Assembly: GCA_018398765.1 (NCBI GenBank)
Contig: JAHBMJ010000662.1
Location: 1-43,155 of the forward strand
DNA length: 43,155 nucleotides
DNA from: Chromera velia
Lineage: Eukaryota; Sar; Chromeraceae
Reading direction: 5' to 3'
The translations under genes were made by a program, and so were the position numbers. This document shows positions 35,190 to 43,155 of this stretch, piece by piece (positions within the stretch are counted from its first letter, which is position 1; each line of letters starts with the position of its first letter). A model generated the notes under the pieces. The model had not been told where the DNA came from. It searched no databases and saw only the letters and a program-made list of their open reading frames with translations.

Positions 35190-35685
35190 ATCCCCTAAGC
35201 ATTAATTTGTTCCACTTTTCAAAATCACTAGGTTTTTCTACATATTTGTTCTCTAATTAATGCCACTCATAACCTTGTGTACATCTCTTGGTAGGGGTAG
35301 AGCGTGAGAAGAGACATGACGGCGGTGTGGCTGCCGTTTCCCCCCCTGCTCAGCAAAAAGGCGGCTTCTACACGAGGGGTGGCACCAAAAAAGTAGCTGT
35401 TTTAGCCTGAAAACATACAGAAACGACCGGACAAATAGTCAGGATCACGAATCTGGTCTTATTTTTCATGAAGCTTGCCTGCCTGACATCATGATCAAGC
35501 AATCGAAAAGAGACAGATCTGTATTCACATGAGACTGTAGAGAAGTTGCGTGACTGCGTGCATGCATGCGGTGCAATGCCGAGATGCATAAGGCTGGTAC
35601 CCGTGGCCCCTGGCACCGAATGGCACCTGACCTGAAAGACATGCCAAAGCCAAAAAAAAGTGGAACAAATTAAAGCTCAGGGGAT
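35190..35685. mobile_element. MITE-like element with 30-bp terminal inverted repeats
   Basis: The left end 35190-35219 (ATCCCCTAAGCATTAATTTG, then TTCCACTTTT) matches the reverse complement of 35656-35685 at 28 of 30 positions. The interior (about 436 bp) has no transposase-like frame. Size and structure fit a non-autonomous DNA element. A TSD is not certain; an AT dinucleotide at each outer edge is part of the palindromic end. Confidence 0.65.
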
Positions 35686-36253
35686 CCGCGTCCTAGCTGT
35701 CTGCGAAAAGCTTGTCGGACCGGTCATGCAGCTTCAATCTGCCCATATCCGCCCTCATCCGCCCTCAGTCGTCTCGCTGAGATCGTTGGTTCCGTTTGTC
35801 CGGTCGTGAGTCTGCATGTCCTCTCTTGAATGGATGCATCGCGAGCTAGCAGAACTTCAAACTATGAATTCTCTCGACTCTGCAAACAGCTGAAGATCTT
35901 CTGATACGCAATCCTTTAGCTGACTGAGGAGTTCAGACTGAGCAACAGTCTGCATGTAGAGTTTAGAGATCCGTCTTTCTGTCTAGGCCTCGTCTCTGGG
36001 TCTAGCTCTCCGTCTGTCGTGCCGCAACCTCCAAGGCGGTAGGAAGGCGTTACAATGACCAAGCCCTCGGATGTGCCGGGGGTAAGTTTGTGGGTGGTGG
36101 GACTTTCAATTCTTTGAGTACTTTTCGCCCAGGTGCCCAACTGTTGCACAGTCCTTACTCTGCGTGATGGAACTCTTGTTCTGTCAAACTTCGATCATGC
36201 TCAGTAAATGCACTTCAAGCGGGTTGAGGGCGGTTGGAGGTGCATGCACAGGG
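35686..36253. other. 5' flank of the zipper gene
   Basis: No coding frame is supportable. CCGCCCTCA occurs twice around 35749-35767. This should include the promoter and 5' UTR of the gene starting at 36254. Confidence 0.35.
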
Positions 36254-38168
36254 ATGGACAATGAGGTGATGATACATGAGGTTGTATCCCTCCCGCGGCC
36301 TCCTTTTGATCGAGTGCAGAGAGTGCAACACGTTCGGAAAGCTCTGAAAGAGAAGAGGAAGAGCCTCGCCGCTTCCCACGCCAACAACCGGTAAGTGATG
36401 GACTCTGCGTGCCTTGTGGTCCATGCATGTGTCGCCAAATGTTTTTTTTCTGTTCTTCGTTCTACACGTCCCGTGCTTCGCGTACCTTTTGGCGTGCCTG
36501 TAGCTTTGAAATTCTATGCAGACCTAGATGCAGATTCGCCGGTGTTGCCGTCTGTAAACCCGTGGTGTCGTATACCCGATTCCCCTAGCCCTTTTCGACT
36601 TCGGCATAAGTCGTCCGCACTAAGTAAGTGCATGGCTGTCTCTTGTGGCTACCACTTGCGCAGACAGGCTTACCTCCATATGGCCCAGAAGGTGAAAAAC
36701 CTCGAAGAAGAGAACGCGGTGCTCAAAAAGGACAAAACCAGGTCAGGGTAACCGGGCATTTAACCTCTCTGAGGACTTCTTCTGCCTTGGTTGGAAGCAA
36801 TTGGTCGGCTGGCTGCCGTTGGCCGCGTGTGTCTGTGTGTCCATGCATCTGAGGTTGGCGGTGGATGCTGCTGGCTGCACTCTTCGGAGGATTCCGTGTG
36901 TGCTCTCCACATGAGGCCTTGTGAGGATTCACTCGGCTGGCAGATGCATGTGACTGTTTCTGACCCTGGCTCTTTTCCTCTCTTTTTTTTCATGTGTGCA
37001 GATGCTCGAACAAACCAATGGAGTGGGTGGAGATCCTGCGCGTGGTTGATGACCTGTGCAAAGAGAACGGGGGCAAAGGAGGAATGTCGTTCTCGATCGT
37101 CAGACTGGAGACTATGTATAGGGTGAAGGTGCGGGACAGGAAGTCGAACTCTGCAGAACCACTCTTTCTGGAGAGACAGGACGGATGGGAACTCTAGCTC
37201 GGACGTGGACAAGGAGGACTCCGAGGACATCACATCATCCTGCCCGCTCTACAAGCTCCTGGTCAGTCTGTCAAGACGGGTGATGGAGGTGATCCGATTC
37301 GATCGACGTAATTTAACAACTAATTCAAAGTTTCTCTCTGGATTCTTCTTGATGGATGCATGTCGATCCTTATGCAAATAGCAAGATCGAATCTGAATCT
37401 AGACTTCTTCATGAATATGCTTGCGTGCGTGCAGCGTCTGTTCAAGCGACGGGGTATCCGCCCGTCCACCAACCTGAAGGAGGCCCTCACCCATGTGGTG
37501 GCGGAAACACCAGCGCAGCAACTGATCACACTGGGAATGAAGTTGGGAGGTTGCCTACATGCTGGCTTCCCAGGAGGAGTATCGCCGCCGACCCCGCACG
37601 TGGAAGAAAATTAAACGAAGGAGAACCGGGGGGGTGGGTGAACTACGTCAATGGGGAGTGCGTGTATCTTTGAGAAGGGGGGTGGCAGAGGGATGAATGG
37701 ATGCGCTGAACAGCAACGGTGATTCTCTGCTCTTCGAGTGCATGGAGATTCCGGAGGTTTTCGACAAGGTGGTGCAAGGTGACGGTAATCGATCGCGCGA
37801 GACAGACTCCGAAAAGCCCGACTTGAAGCCTGCAGGTAATTAATTGAGTTTATCTGATCTCTTCTGCCGCGTTGCTCCAAGACTGACTAGTTTGTTCGTT
37901 GCTGACAGTGTGCCCTTTTTTCGTTTCCTCGGCCTCTTTATTGTTCTTGTCTTTTCTTCTCAATATCAGGAGGGGGCTTCGGGTTGCCCACCGTCTTTCT
38001 GACTCTTTTTTCTCTTGTCTCTTTCTCCTGTATGCTTCCTGTTGCTGTCAGAGACTGTGGCACTTGATTTATTTGGCGGTTGCCCCCTTCCAACCTTTCT
38101 CTCTCTCTTCCTTCTTCCTTCTCTCAAGAGACTCTCTCGCCTTGTTTCTCTCCATGTGTGAGACAGAG

Positions 38169-38241
<73 letters not shown>

Positions 38242-38467
38242 ATGTGTGTGTGTGTGTGTGTGTGTATGTGTTCGCTAGGTTCGAAGATCGAAACAAGCAT
38301 GGGCGCGTGTATGTTTGTGATTGTTTGTGAATTCTGTCGTTTCGTAAGCTGTCCCATCTGGCCTTTCCTTTATTCATTCTTTCCTCTGTCCTTCCCTCCT
38401 CGAGCGTGCAGAGTCGGCGCTGACCGTGTCCGTGGGTCCTGAGGGGAACGAGCGGGTGATTTCCTGA
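36254..38467 (+). CDS. leucine-zipper (bZIP-like) protein, fragmented model
   Basis: Well-supported exons: 36254-36390 (ATG; MDNEVMIHEVV ... RKALKEKRKSLAASHANN), 36664-36741 (RQAYLHMAQKVKNLEEEN, AVLKKDK) and 37002-37128 (MEWVEILRVVDDLCKENGG). A frame-restoring segment 37157-37261 (NHSFWRDRTDGNSSSD) follows only if a 28-nt GT-AG intron (37129-37156) is removed. Then come 37435 onward (RLFKRRGIRPSTNLKEALTH, AQQLITLGMKLGG), a segment ending 37835 (LLFECMEIPEVFDKVVQGDG) and a final exon 38412-38467. Basic residues followed by Met/Leu heptads and Asn at an a position resemble a bZIP, but the invariant Asn/Arg of the DNA-binding helix are not in place, so DNA binding is doubtful. Between 37550 and 37714 three frames look partly coding: tiny introns, frameshifts or errors. 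It may be a pseudogene. Confidence 0.5.
38171..38270. repeat. long (GT)n microsatellite
   Basis: GT repeats interrupted by CATA and TTTATG lie in the intron before the last exon of the zipper gene. Confidence 0.9.
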
Positions 38468-39312
38468 ATCGGTAAGTCGGTTGGATGCCGGTTCAACTCG
38501 ATTGATCGACTGGTGCGCGAACAGTGCGTATCAGGAATCAAGGCAGGAAAGGAAAGCGCATACGTACGCCCGGCCCCTTTCATTTTATCTGCGAGTGCGA
38601 CTGTTTCTTCTCGCTCTCTCTGAGTGGATGTCCGTCCCCCTTTCTTCGCCTCTTCCCTTTCGCCTCCTCCTTCCCTCTGTGTCTGTGTGCGGTCTTTTGA
38701 ATTCTACTCGGCACTGCGTGTCGTTGCGCTCTGATCCTTCATTGATAAACTTGTGGCAGACCGGCCGAGAGAAGGGGTAGCTTAGGCCTGCAGAGGCAAG
38801 ACTCCGATTGGAGCACTGCCAGACGTTCAAATTGAATCAAACTATCCGTTTCATGATACTGAACCGCGCGTGCAGTTCTTTGGAGTCGAAGAATCACCAC
38901 GAGGGCTGACTTGGAGGGGTAGAGGAAAAGCAAAGCGGACTGAAGGACTGATCCAGTGCCCAGATAGTCAGGTGCGTGCATGTCGGCAGTCCGGCGGTGT
39001 GAGTGAGTGATTGAGTGCACCCACGTGCACTCGGACTGCCTTGCTGATAGCTGGGCACTCTCCCTCATGAGGGAGGGGGCACTGGTCAGTCGATCCATCG
39101 GCCCAACACATTCTTATGGACCCGCTGCAGCGATTGACTTACAATGCACATCCGATTGCTTCGACAGTAACTCTTCATTCCTCGCTCTGAAAGCCCAGCC
39201 CAGCCCAGCCCAGCCCTGCAGAGATCCTTTCTGCGTACACAAATTCAAACAAAACAGCATTGTATCAGTTTGACGGATGTGTCAGTTTAAAGAAAAGACA
39301 TTGGGATGGGAT
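38468..39312. other. intergenic with nested inverted repeats
   Basis: No gene is seen. Between about 38948 and 39096 several arms pair: AGTGCCCAG with CTGGGCACT, GGCAGTCCG with CGGACTGCC, and outer ACTGATCCAGTGCCC with GGGCACTGGTCAGT. A CAGCC pentamer repeat lies at 39197-39215. The inverted arms could fold into a stem in RNA or be a remnant of a foldback element. Confidence 0.45.
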
Positions 39313-39610
39313 AGTATACATACAGAATTTTGAAGAGCGTAGCAGAGAACTTTGAATGCGCGCATGTGCACCTTTTGAGTATATGTATATCTAGTTGATG
39401 GGAAAACAAACATGTACGAGCAGACATTTCAAATTTATAAGCAGCTAGATAAGTAGAATAGTTACTGCTACTAAAAAATTAAGCCTTAAAATGTTTTTTG
39501 AAACAGTTCAAAAACCATAGGAATAATCGCTAGGATAATCAATTTGAATAATGACTATTAAGCATTAGTATATATTATCACATCTAGCCACATATCCTTG
39601 GATTTCATAA
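39313..39610 (+). repeat. AT-rich dispersed repeat, copy B
   Basis: Directly repeated, diverged copy of 34350-34625. It shares GTATACATA, GCATGTGCAC, TTTTGAGTATAT, CTAGTTGATGG and TTTTTTGAAAC in the same order. The two copies bracket a 4.7-kb segment. Confidence 0.75.
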
Positions 39611-40353
39611 AAAATCAAATTATAAAATTAATAGACTTGGTCCACGGCCTCTAGACTAATTCTGGTTGACGGTTTAAAGGATTTGGAGAGCAAAATTATA
39701 AATAGTGAGGCAGAGCTAGGAGGCAGAGACTTAGTTATAAAATAAGATCTAGATATAGGCTAGGATATATAGGCTGGATTCTAAGCCGGATTAGGTGAGA
39801 TTTAGGCTAGGATCTAGGTATATCTAGGTCAAAAAAAAATATAATAGTACAGTAAATGATATATCCATACAGGACCTATATAGGCTTCCAATGATAAAAG
39901 GGTCCTTTTAAAGGGATAAATGAGCTGAACGCAAACTATACATCAGAATCAGTTTTTGATATTCACACTAGCACTCACATTAACAGTGACATTGTTTCCT
40001 CGATTAAATTTGAAAACATCCCTAGAAACATCCCCATGTTTAAAAAGAACAGTAAAAGAACTGATAAAAACTGTACATGCTTGTGCACTGTGCACACGTC
40101 TTTTTTAAAAGCTGGTTTCAACTTTCAATCCGTATGCACGCATCTTTGAAAAACATGCAAAGATACAACAATAAGGCATCTATGTTTTCCTTCCCCGGGA
40201 CTTGTTTATTAACACGGGACTCAGTTCGGAGCCTTGAAGATTCACTTTTCTTCAAAGCAGTTTGCTGCATGCCAGTGAATTCCTAGATGAATTCGCTTCT
40301 TTTGCTGCATCCCTCTTCTCTAGGCACCCTGGGTTGGACTCGGTCCCTCTATG
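39611..40353. other. AT-rich island, no gene
   Basis: AT-rich sequence with repeated CTAGG/TAGGC words near 39757-39830 (GGCTAGGAT, GATCTAGGTATA). Open frames are short and unlike protein. After about 40280 the composition rises toward the minus-strand gene whose stop is at 40354. Confidence 0.4.
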
Positions 40354-40538
40354 TCAGTCTGCCTTTTCCTTCTCCAAGCCGTTCAGTATCCTGCGGCAGT
40401 GCTCCTTCTGGCTCTGATACCACTCTGGACTCACTCTCATCTTAGAGGAGTCATGAGGGTCCTCCTCCCACACCGCCAGGGACGGGGAGGGGGGGACTCC
40501 AGCGGCACGAAGCTGTAGGCACACGCAGATGCACACAT

Positions 40539-40623
<85 letters not shown>

Positions 40624-41118
40624 AGAGAGAGAGGAACAATGCCATCATTGCCATGATAAGGATAAAAGGAAAAAGGAAGGGGAAAAATGGGGGGGAAGGG
40701 GGAAAGAAAAAAGATGAAGAAGAATGAGAGAAAAAGAGGTGTCAATTTGGAAGGATGAAAGACCTCAGATTTGAGCGGGCGCTGTCCTCTCTTTGCTTAC
40801 CTTCTTAGGAAGGTGTGTCCCCTGTATCACGTCCGTCCACGCTGAAACAAATCTCTGTGCCACCTCCTCTTGGTCCTTGTGAGTCCCTGCAGAGTCCCAG
40901 TCGGTGATTGCCTGCACGCAAAATAAAACAAATCAAATCAAACAGAGGAGAGAGAGAGAGGGGGGGGGGGGGAGGCCCAAGAAATCGGCTTGGCGGTTTC
41001 CTCCCGGCTCTCCTATCTCTCCGTCGGCCTTTGTCTCAGTCTCTAGCTCTTTCTGTGCGTCTGTTCGAGTGTGCGTGTCCGTGTCCGTGTGGGCGCTTGC
41101 GCTTGCTCGCGCACGCTC

Positions 41119-41159
<41 letters not shown>

Positions 41160-42601
41160 CGTCCCCCTTTTTCTTTTTGCGATTCTCAACTTTTTTCTCT
41201 CTCAACAGCCCCGCTCCTCCCTTCCCTCTCTCTCCAGATGTCTGTCTGTCGCTCTCCGTATCTGAGTGAATTCCTCGGACTCTGTCCAATCGTCTTTTCC
41301 AAAGCCTTCTGTAGTTCCAGCAAAAATATCACAGAAAGACAAGCAAATGATTCATCGTGTCGATAGAAAGATGCGGCCTGCATTCGATGCCTTTTGAAGG
41401 CTGGGAACAATACAAAATGAAGGTTCAATCAATGTCATGCAATAACGGCAATTCCATCTATGCACCCCCGTACCTTCCAAGCCTTTTCCAGTTCCATGCA
41501 GTGTCGGCAGCCGGTCGCGTAGCAGAGTTTCTCTTCGAATTCATTTCCGGGGTCATCGCTTCGGCTGCCCGGCGCCGGGCCGAAGATTCCGTCTCCTGGG
41601 GGCCACTGCAGAGCTGTCTGCAAAACTGTGCGCTGTCTGTTGCTCAGGTTGTCCTCCATCGGGGCGTCGCTGGTCGTGTCCAGGTCCCCCAGACGTCCCA
41701 GGACGATCCAGGGGAAGATTTCTTTCCTGCATGCAGGGGGCGTATGGGCTTGCTTGCTTGGGTGATGGATGGATGTTGCAATGAAGATGATACGGGAAGG
41801 AAGAGTGACAGCCTGTGTGACATGGTGTACTTGAGTGGGTACTGCTTACTACTGGGACCCAGGGGACTGGCGGGTGGAAGACACAGACAGCGCTGATTCT
41901 CCCTCGATCAGTTTGTGCCCCCCCGAGGGAAATGGTATCCTTCCTTCCTTCCTGTCGGAAGGATGGGGGGCCATGCACCTTGTGAGTATGCGTGTGGTGC
42001 GTCTCCTCTTAATTCCGGAAGAGTCGGACCCCCAGTTGGGGGGGGGAGGCCGCACAAGGGATTCATTCATTCGAATGAGGGAGGGATGGGAATCGAATCA
42101 ACTGCCAAGGGAATGAATGTGACACTGCAGGGAGAAAATTAACCATGCAAGGTGGAGAAAGCCGAGCAGCATGTGAGGGGCAGAAGAGAGACACATGAAG
42201 CAGGCAAAAGAGGCAATCCGTGCATGGTTCAATCTCCTTCATCCAAGTTCTGGTCTGCATGCATGCATGCAGGGGCCGGGGCACTAACCAAACAATCCCC
42301 GAAGAAGAAACGGCGCGGTATCAGACTCGGTAGCACATGGTGCTATACCGTTAAACAGTGAAGTAAAGTTAAAATGCATGCCCCCTAATTTCTTCATACT
42401 GACTGACTGACTGACTGACTGACTGACTAACACCTCCTGCTTCTCCCAGTTGTAATTTGGAGCTTGGACTGCGGCGTCAATCAGCAACTGCACGCACGGA
42501 TGCACGGACGCATGCATGTGGGGTGGGAGAGAACGCTAGAGGAGGATGGGCGGATTTACGCGGACACACAGACAGACAGACAGACAGACAGACACACACA
42601 T

Positions 42602-42632
<31 letters not shown>

Positions 42633-42906
42633 AGAGAGGCAGCTGGGGTGGGTGGGGGAGTGAATGAATCGAGGAAATGGAAAACGAGTTTAGAAAACCT
42701 AAAGCGAAGAAAAGAAAAGACCTTCTCAGAAAGACGCCCATCGAGGCAAAAGATGTGGTTGAGCATCTCCACGACTTTGCTCTTTGGCACGATATGGTGG
42801 TATGTTTTGTAGTCCTCTGCGAGATCTGTGTATAGGAGTTCCCCCTTCTCCTCGTAGATCTCCTTAGTGGGTGCATAGGGCCTCTTTGATTCGATATCCA
42901 GTTGGA
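40354..42906 (-). CDS. 3' part of an unrecognised multi-exon gene
   Basis: Minus-strand exons: 42906-42722 (PTKEIYEEKGELLYTDLAED, HHIVPKSKVVEMLNHIFCLD), 42487 to about 42432 (LLIDAAVQAPNYNWEKQE), 41726-41474 (KEIFPWIVLGRLGDLD, LQTALQWPPGDGIFGPAPG, CYATGCRHC), 40911-40801 (EEVAQRFVSAWTDVIQGTHL) and 40512-40354 (SPEWYQSQKEHCRRILNGLE, ending KEKAD-stop). About 250 residues are visible. The phases join; the donor near 42432 sits in a (GTCA)n tract that offers several phase-2 choices. The 5' end lies beyond the right edge, behind a long CA-rich intron. The sequence is rich in Trp, His and acidic residues and looks globular, with a clustered C-x4-C-x2-C motif. I do not recognise a family and assign no function. 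Confidence 0.6.
40539..40632. repeat. (CA)n then (GA)n microsatellite
   Basis: Intronic array upstream of the last exon of the right-hand gene. On the sense (minus) strand it reads as (CT)n then (GT)n. Confidence 0.9.
41119..41161. repeat. (GT)n microsatellite
   Basis: About 18 GT units in the intron between the third and fourth visible exons of the right-hand gene. Confidence 0.9.
42399..42432. repeat. (GACT)n at a splice donor
   Basis: About seven GACT units on the plus strand; on the sense minus strand this is a GTTAGTCAGTCAGTCAG series starting at the donor of the exon that begins at 42487. Confidence 0.85.
42578..42632. repeat. (CAGA)n, (CA)n, (GA)n compound array
   Basis: Three adjoining simple arrays in the intron between the first two visible exons of the right-hand gene. 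Confidence 0.88.
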
Positions 42907-42910
42907 CTGC

Positions 42911-42913
42911 AGG

Positions 42914-42953
<40 letters not shown>

Positions 42954-43155
42954 CGCACACACACACACACACAAACACACACGCACACACATTCACACAC
43001 ACATTCACACACACATTCACACACACATTCACACACACACGCACACACCCACACACACGCACGCACACACCCACACCCACACCCACACCCACACCCACAC
43101 CCACACCCACGCCCACACCCACACCCACCGACACCCACACCCACACACACACACA
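42911..43155. repeat. (CA)n grading into (CCCACA)n to the window end
   Basis: A long (CA)n run with AACA and CATTCA variants changes into a hexamer array CACACC from about 43060 to the last base. The sense (minus) strand is therefore GGGTGT-repeated. It lies immediately upstream of the acceptor at 42907 and marks the right edge. Confidence 0.9.

Noticed and set aside
36254-36741. Confident bZIP transcription factor
   Set aside because: The zipper heptads are present, but the invariant Asn and Arg of the basic region do not fall at the expected spacing, so it is called only bZIP-like.
34350-39610. LTR retrotransposon defined by the direct repeats
   Set aside because: The copies are diverged, AT-rich and lack clear TG...CA ends, and no gag, protease, integrase or RT is found between them.
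42063-42284. Extra exon of the right-hand gene starting TRTWMKEIEP
   Set aside because: An acceptor (GCATGCAG) precedes it, but no donor gives the required phase, and neighbouring exons join without it.
42300-42360. tRNA-like hairpin near CGGTAGCACATGGTGCTATACCG
   Set aside because: It is a simple imperfect palindrome. No A box, B box or cloverleaf could be drawn.
42536-43152. Long minus-strand frames rich in Cys-Val or Val-Gly
   Set aside because: They are translations of (GT)n and (GGGTGT)n arrays in an intron; only the 42906-42722 part is a real exon.
43060-43155. Hexamer array as a telomere
   Set aside because: CCCACA units are irregular, grade into (CA)n, and sit inside an intron next to an acceptor. 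Alveolate and plant telomeres are usually of the TTTAGGG type. A contig edge is more likely.

Overview
This is a eukaryotic nuclear segment. Every substantial gene is split into many short exons with GT-AG introns, and several introns carry long microsatellites such as (CT)n, (GT)n, (CAGA)n and (GGAA)n. GC-rich gene blocks alternate with AT-rich, repeat-bearing islands. The gene content is an ERK7-type MAP kinase, a C2/class-3 lipase and an eIF4G-like protein. With the repeat style, this fits a free-living protist, perhaps an alveolate such as a chromerid. That placement is an inference; no rRNA or organelle marker is present. Both ends are low complexity (poly-G on the left, CA/CCCACA hexamers on the right), as at contig ends.

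Left block (1-15.3 kb). A small secreted protein lies on the minus strand (793-138). After an AT-rich island and a purine/pyrimidine-rich stretch comes a complete 13-exon MAPK15/ERK7-like kinase gene on the minus strand (10336-4234, 583 aa, TDY activation loop). An unrecognised small minus-strand gene (about 11023-10474) lies just upstream of the kinase. A seven-exon MIF4G-domain (eIF4G-like) gene diverges from it on the plus strand (11157-15283, about 585 aa).

Middle block (15.3-24.8 kb). Apart from simple repeats this is a repeat island. It holds a 5'-deleted, frameshifted LINE whose reverse transcriptase has YADN in place of YADD, with a (TCA)n tail. An inverted second copy of the element's 5' head and AT-rich sequence follow.

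Right block (24.8-43.2 kb). A 15-exon plus-strand gene (24880-34348, 1513 aa) encodes a protein with a signal peptide, a C2 domain and a class-3 lipase domain. The Ser-Asp-His triad is intact, but a 394-residue acidic segment interrupts the catalytic domain. Two direct copies of an AT-rich repeat (about 34350 and 39313) bracket a small membrane-protein ORF, a roughly 0.5 kb element with 30-bp terminal inverted repeats, and a leucine-zipper-type gene that needs very short introns or has frameshifts. A partial minus-strand gene (40354-42906) runs off the right edge.

Two features of the introns recur across genes. Donors of the unusual form GTCAG are common (14 of 32 in the three best models), and several donors continue directly into phased tetranucleotide arrays such as (GTGA)n or (GTCA)n. 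Acceptors are mostly TGCAG (26 of 32). Exon boundaries were assigned by hand from reading-frame continuity and protein-family resemblance; no search or alignment tool was used.
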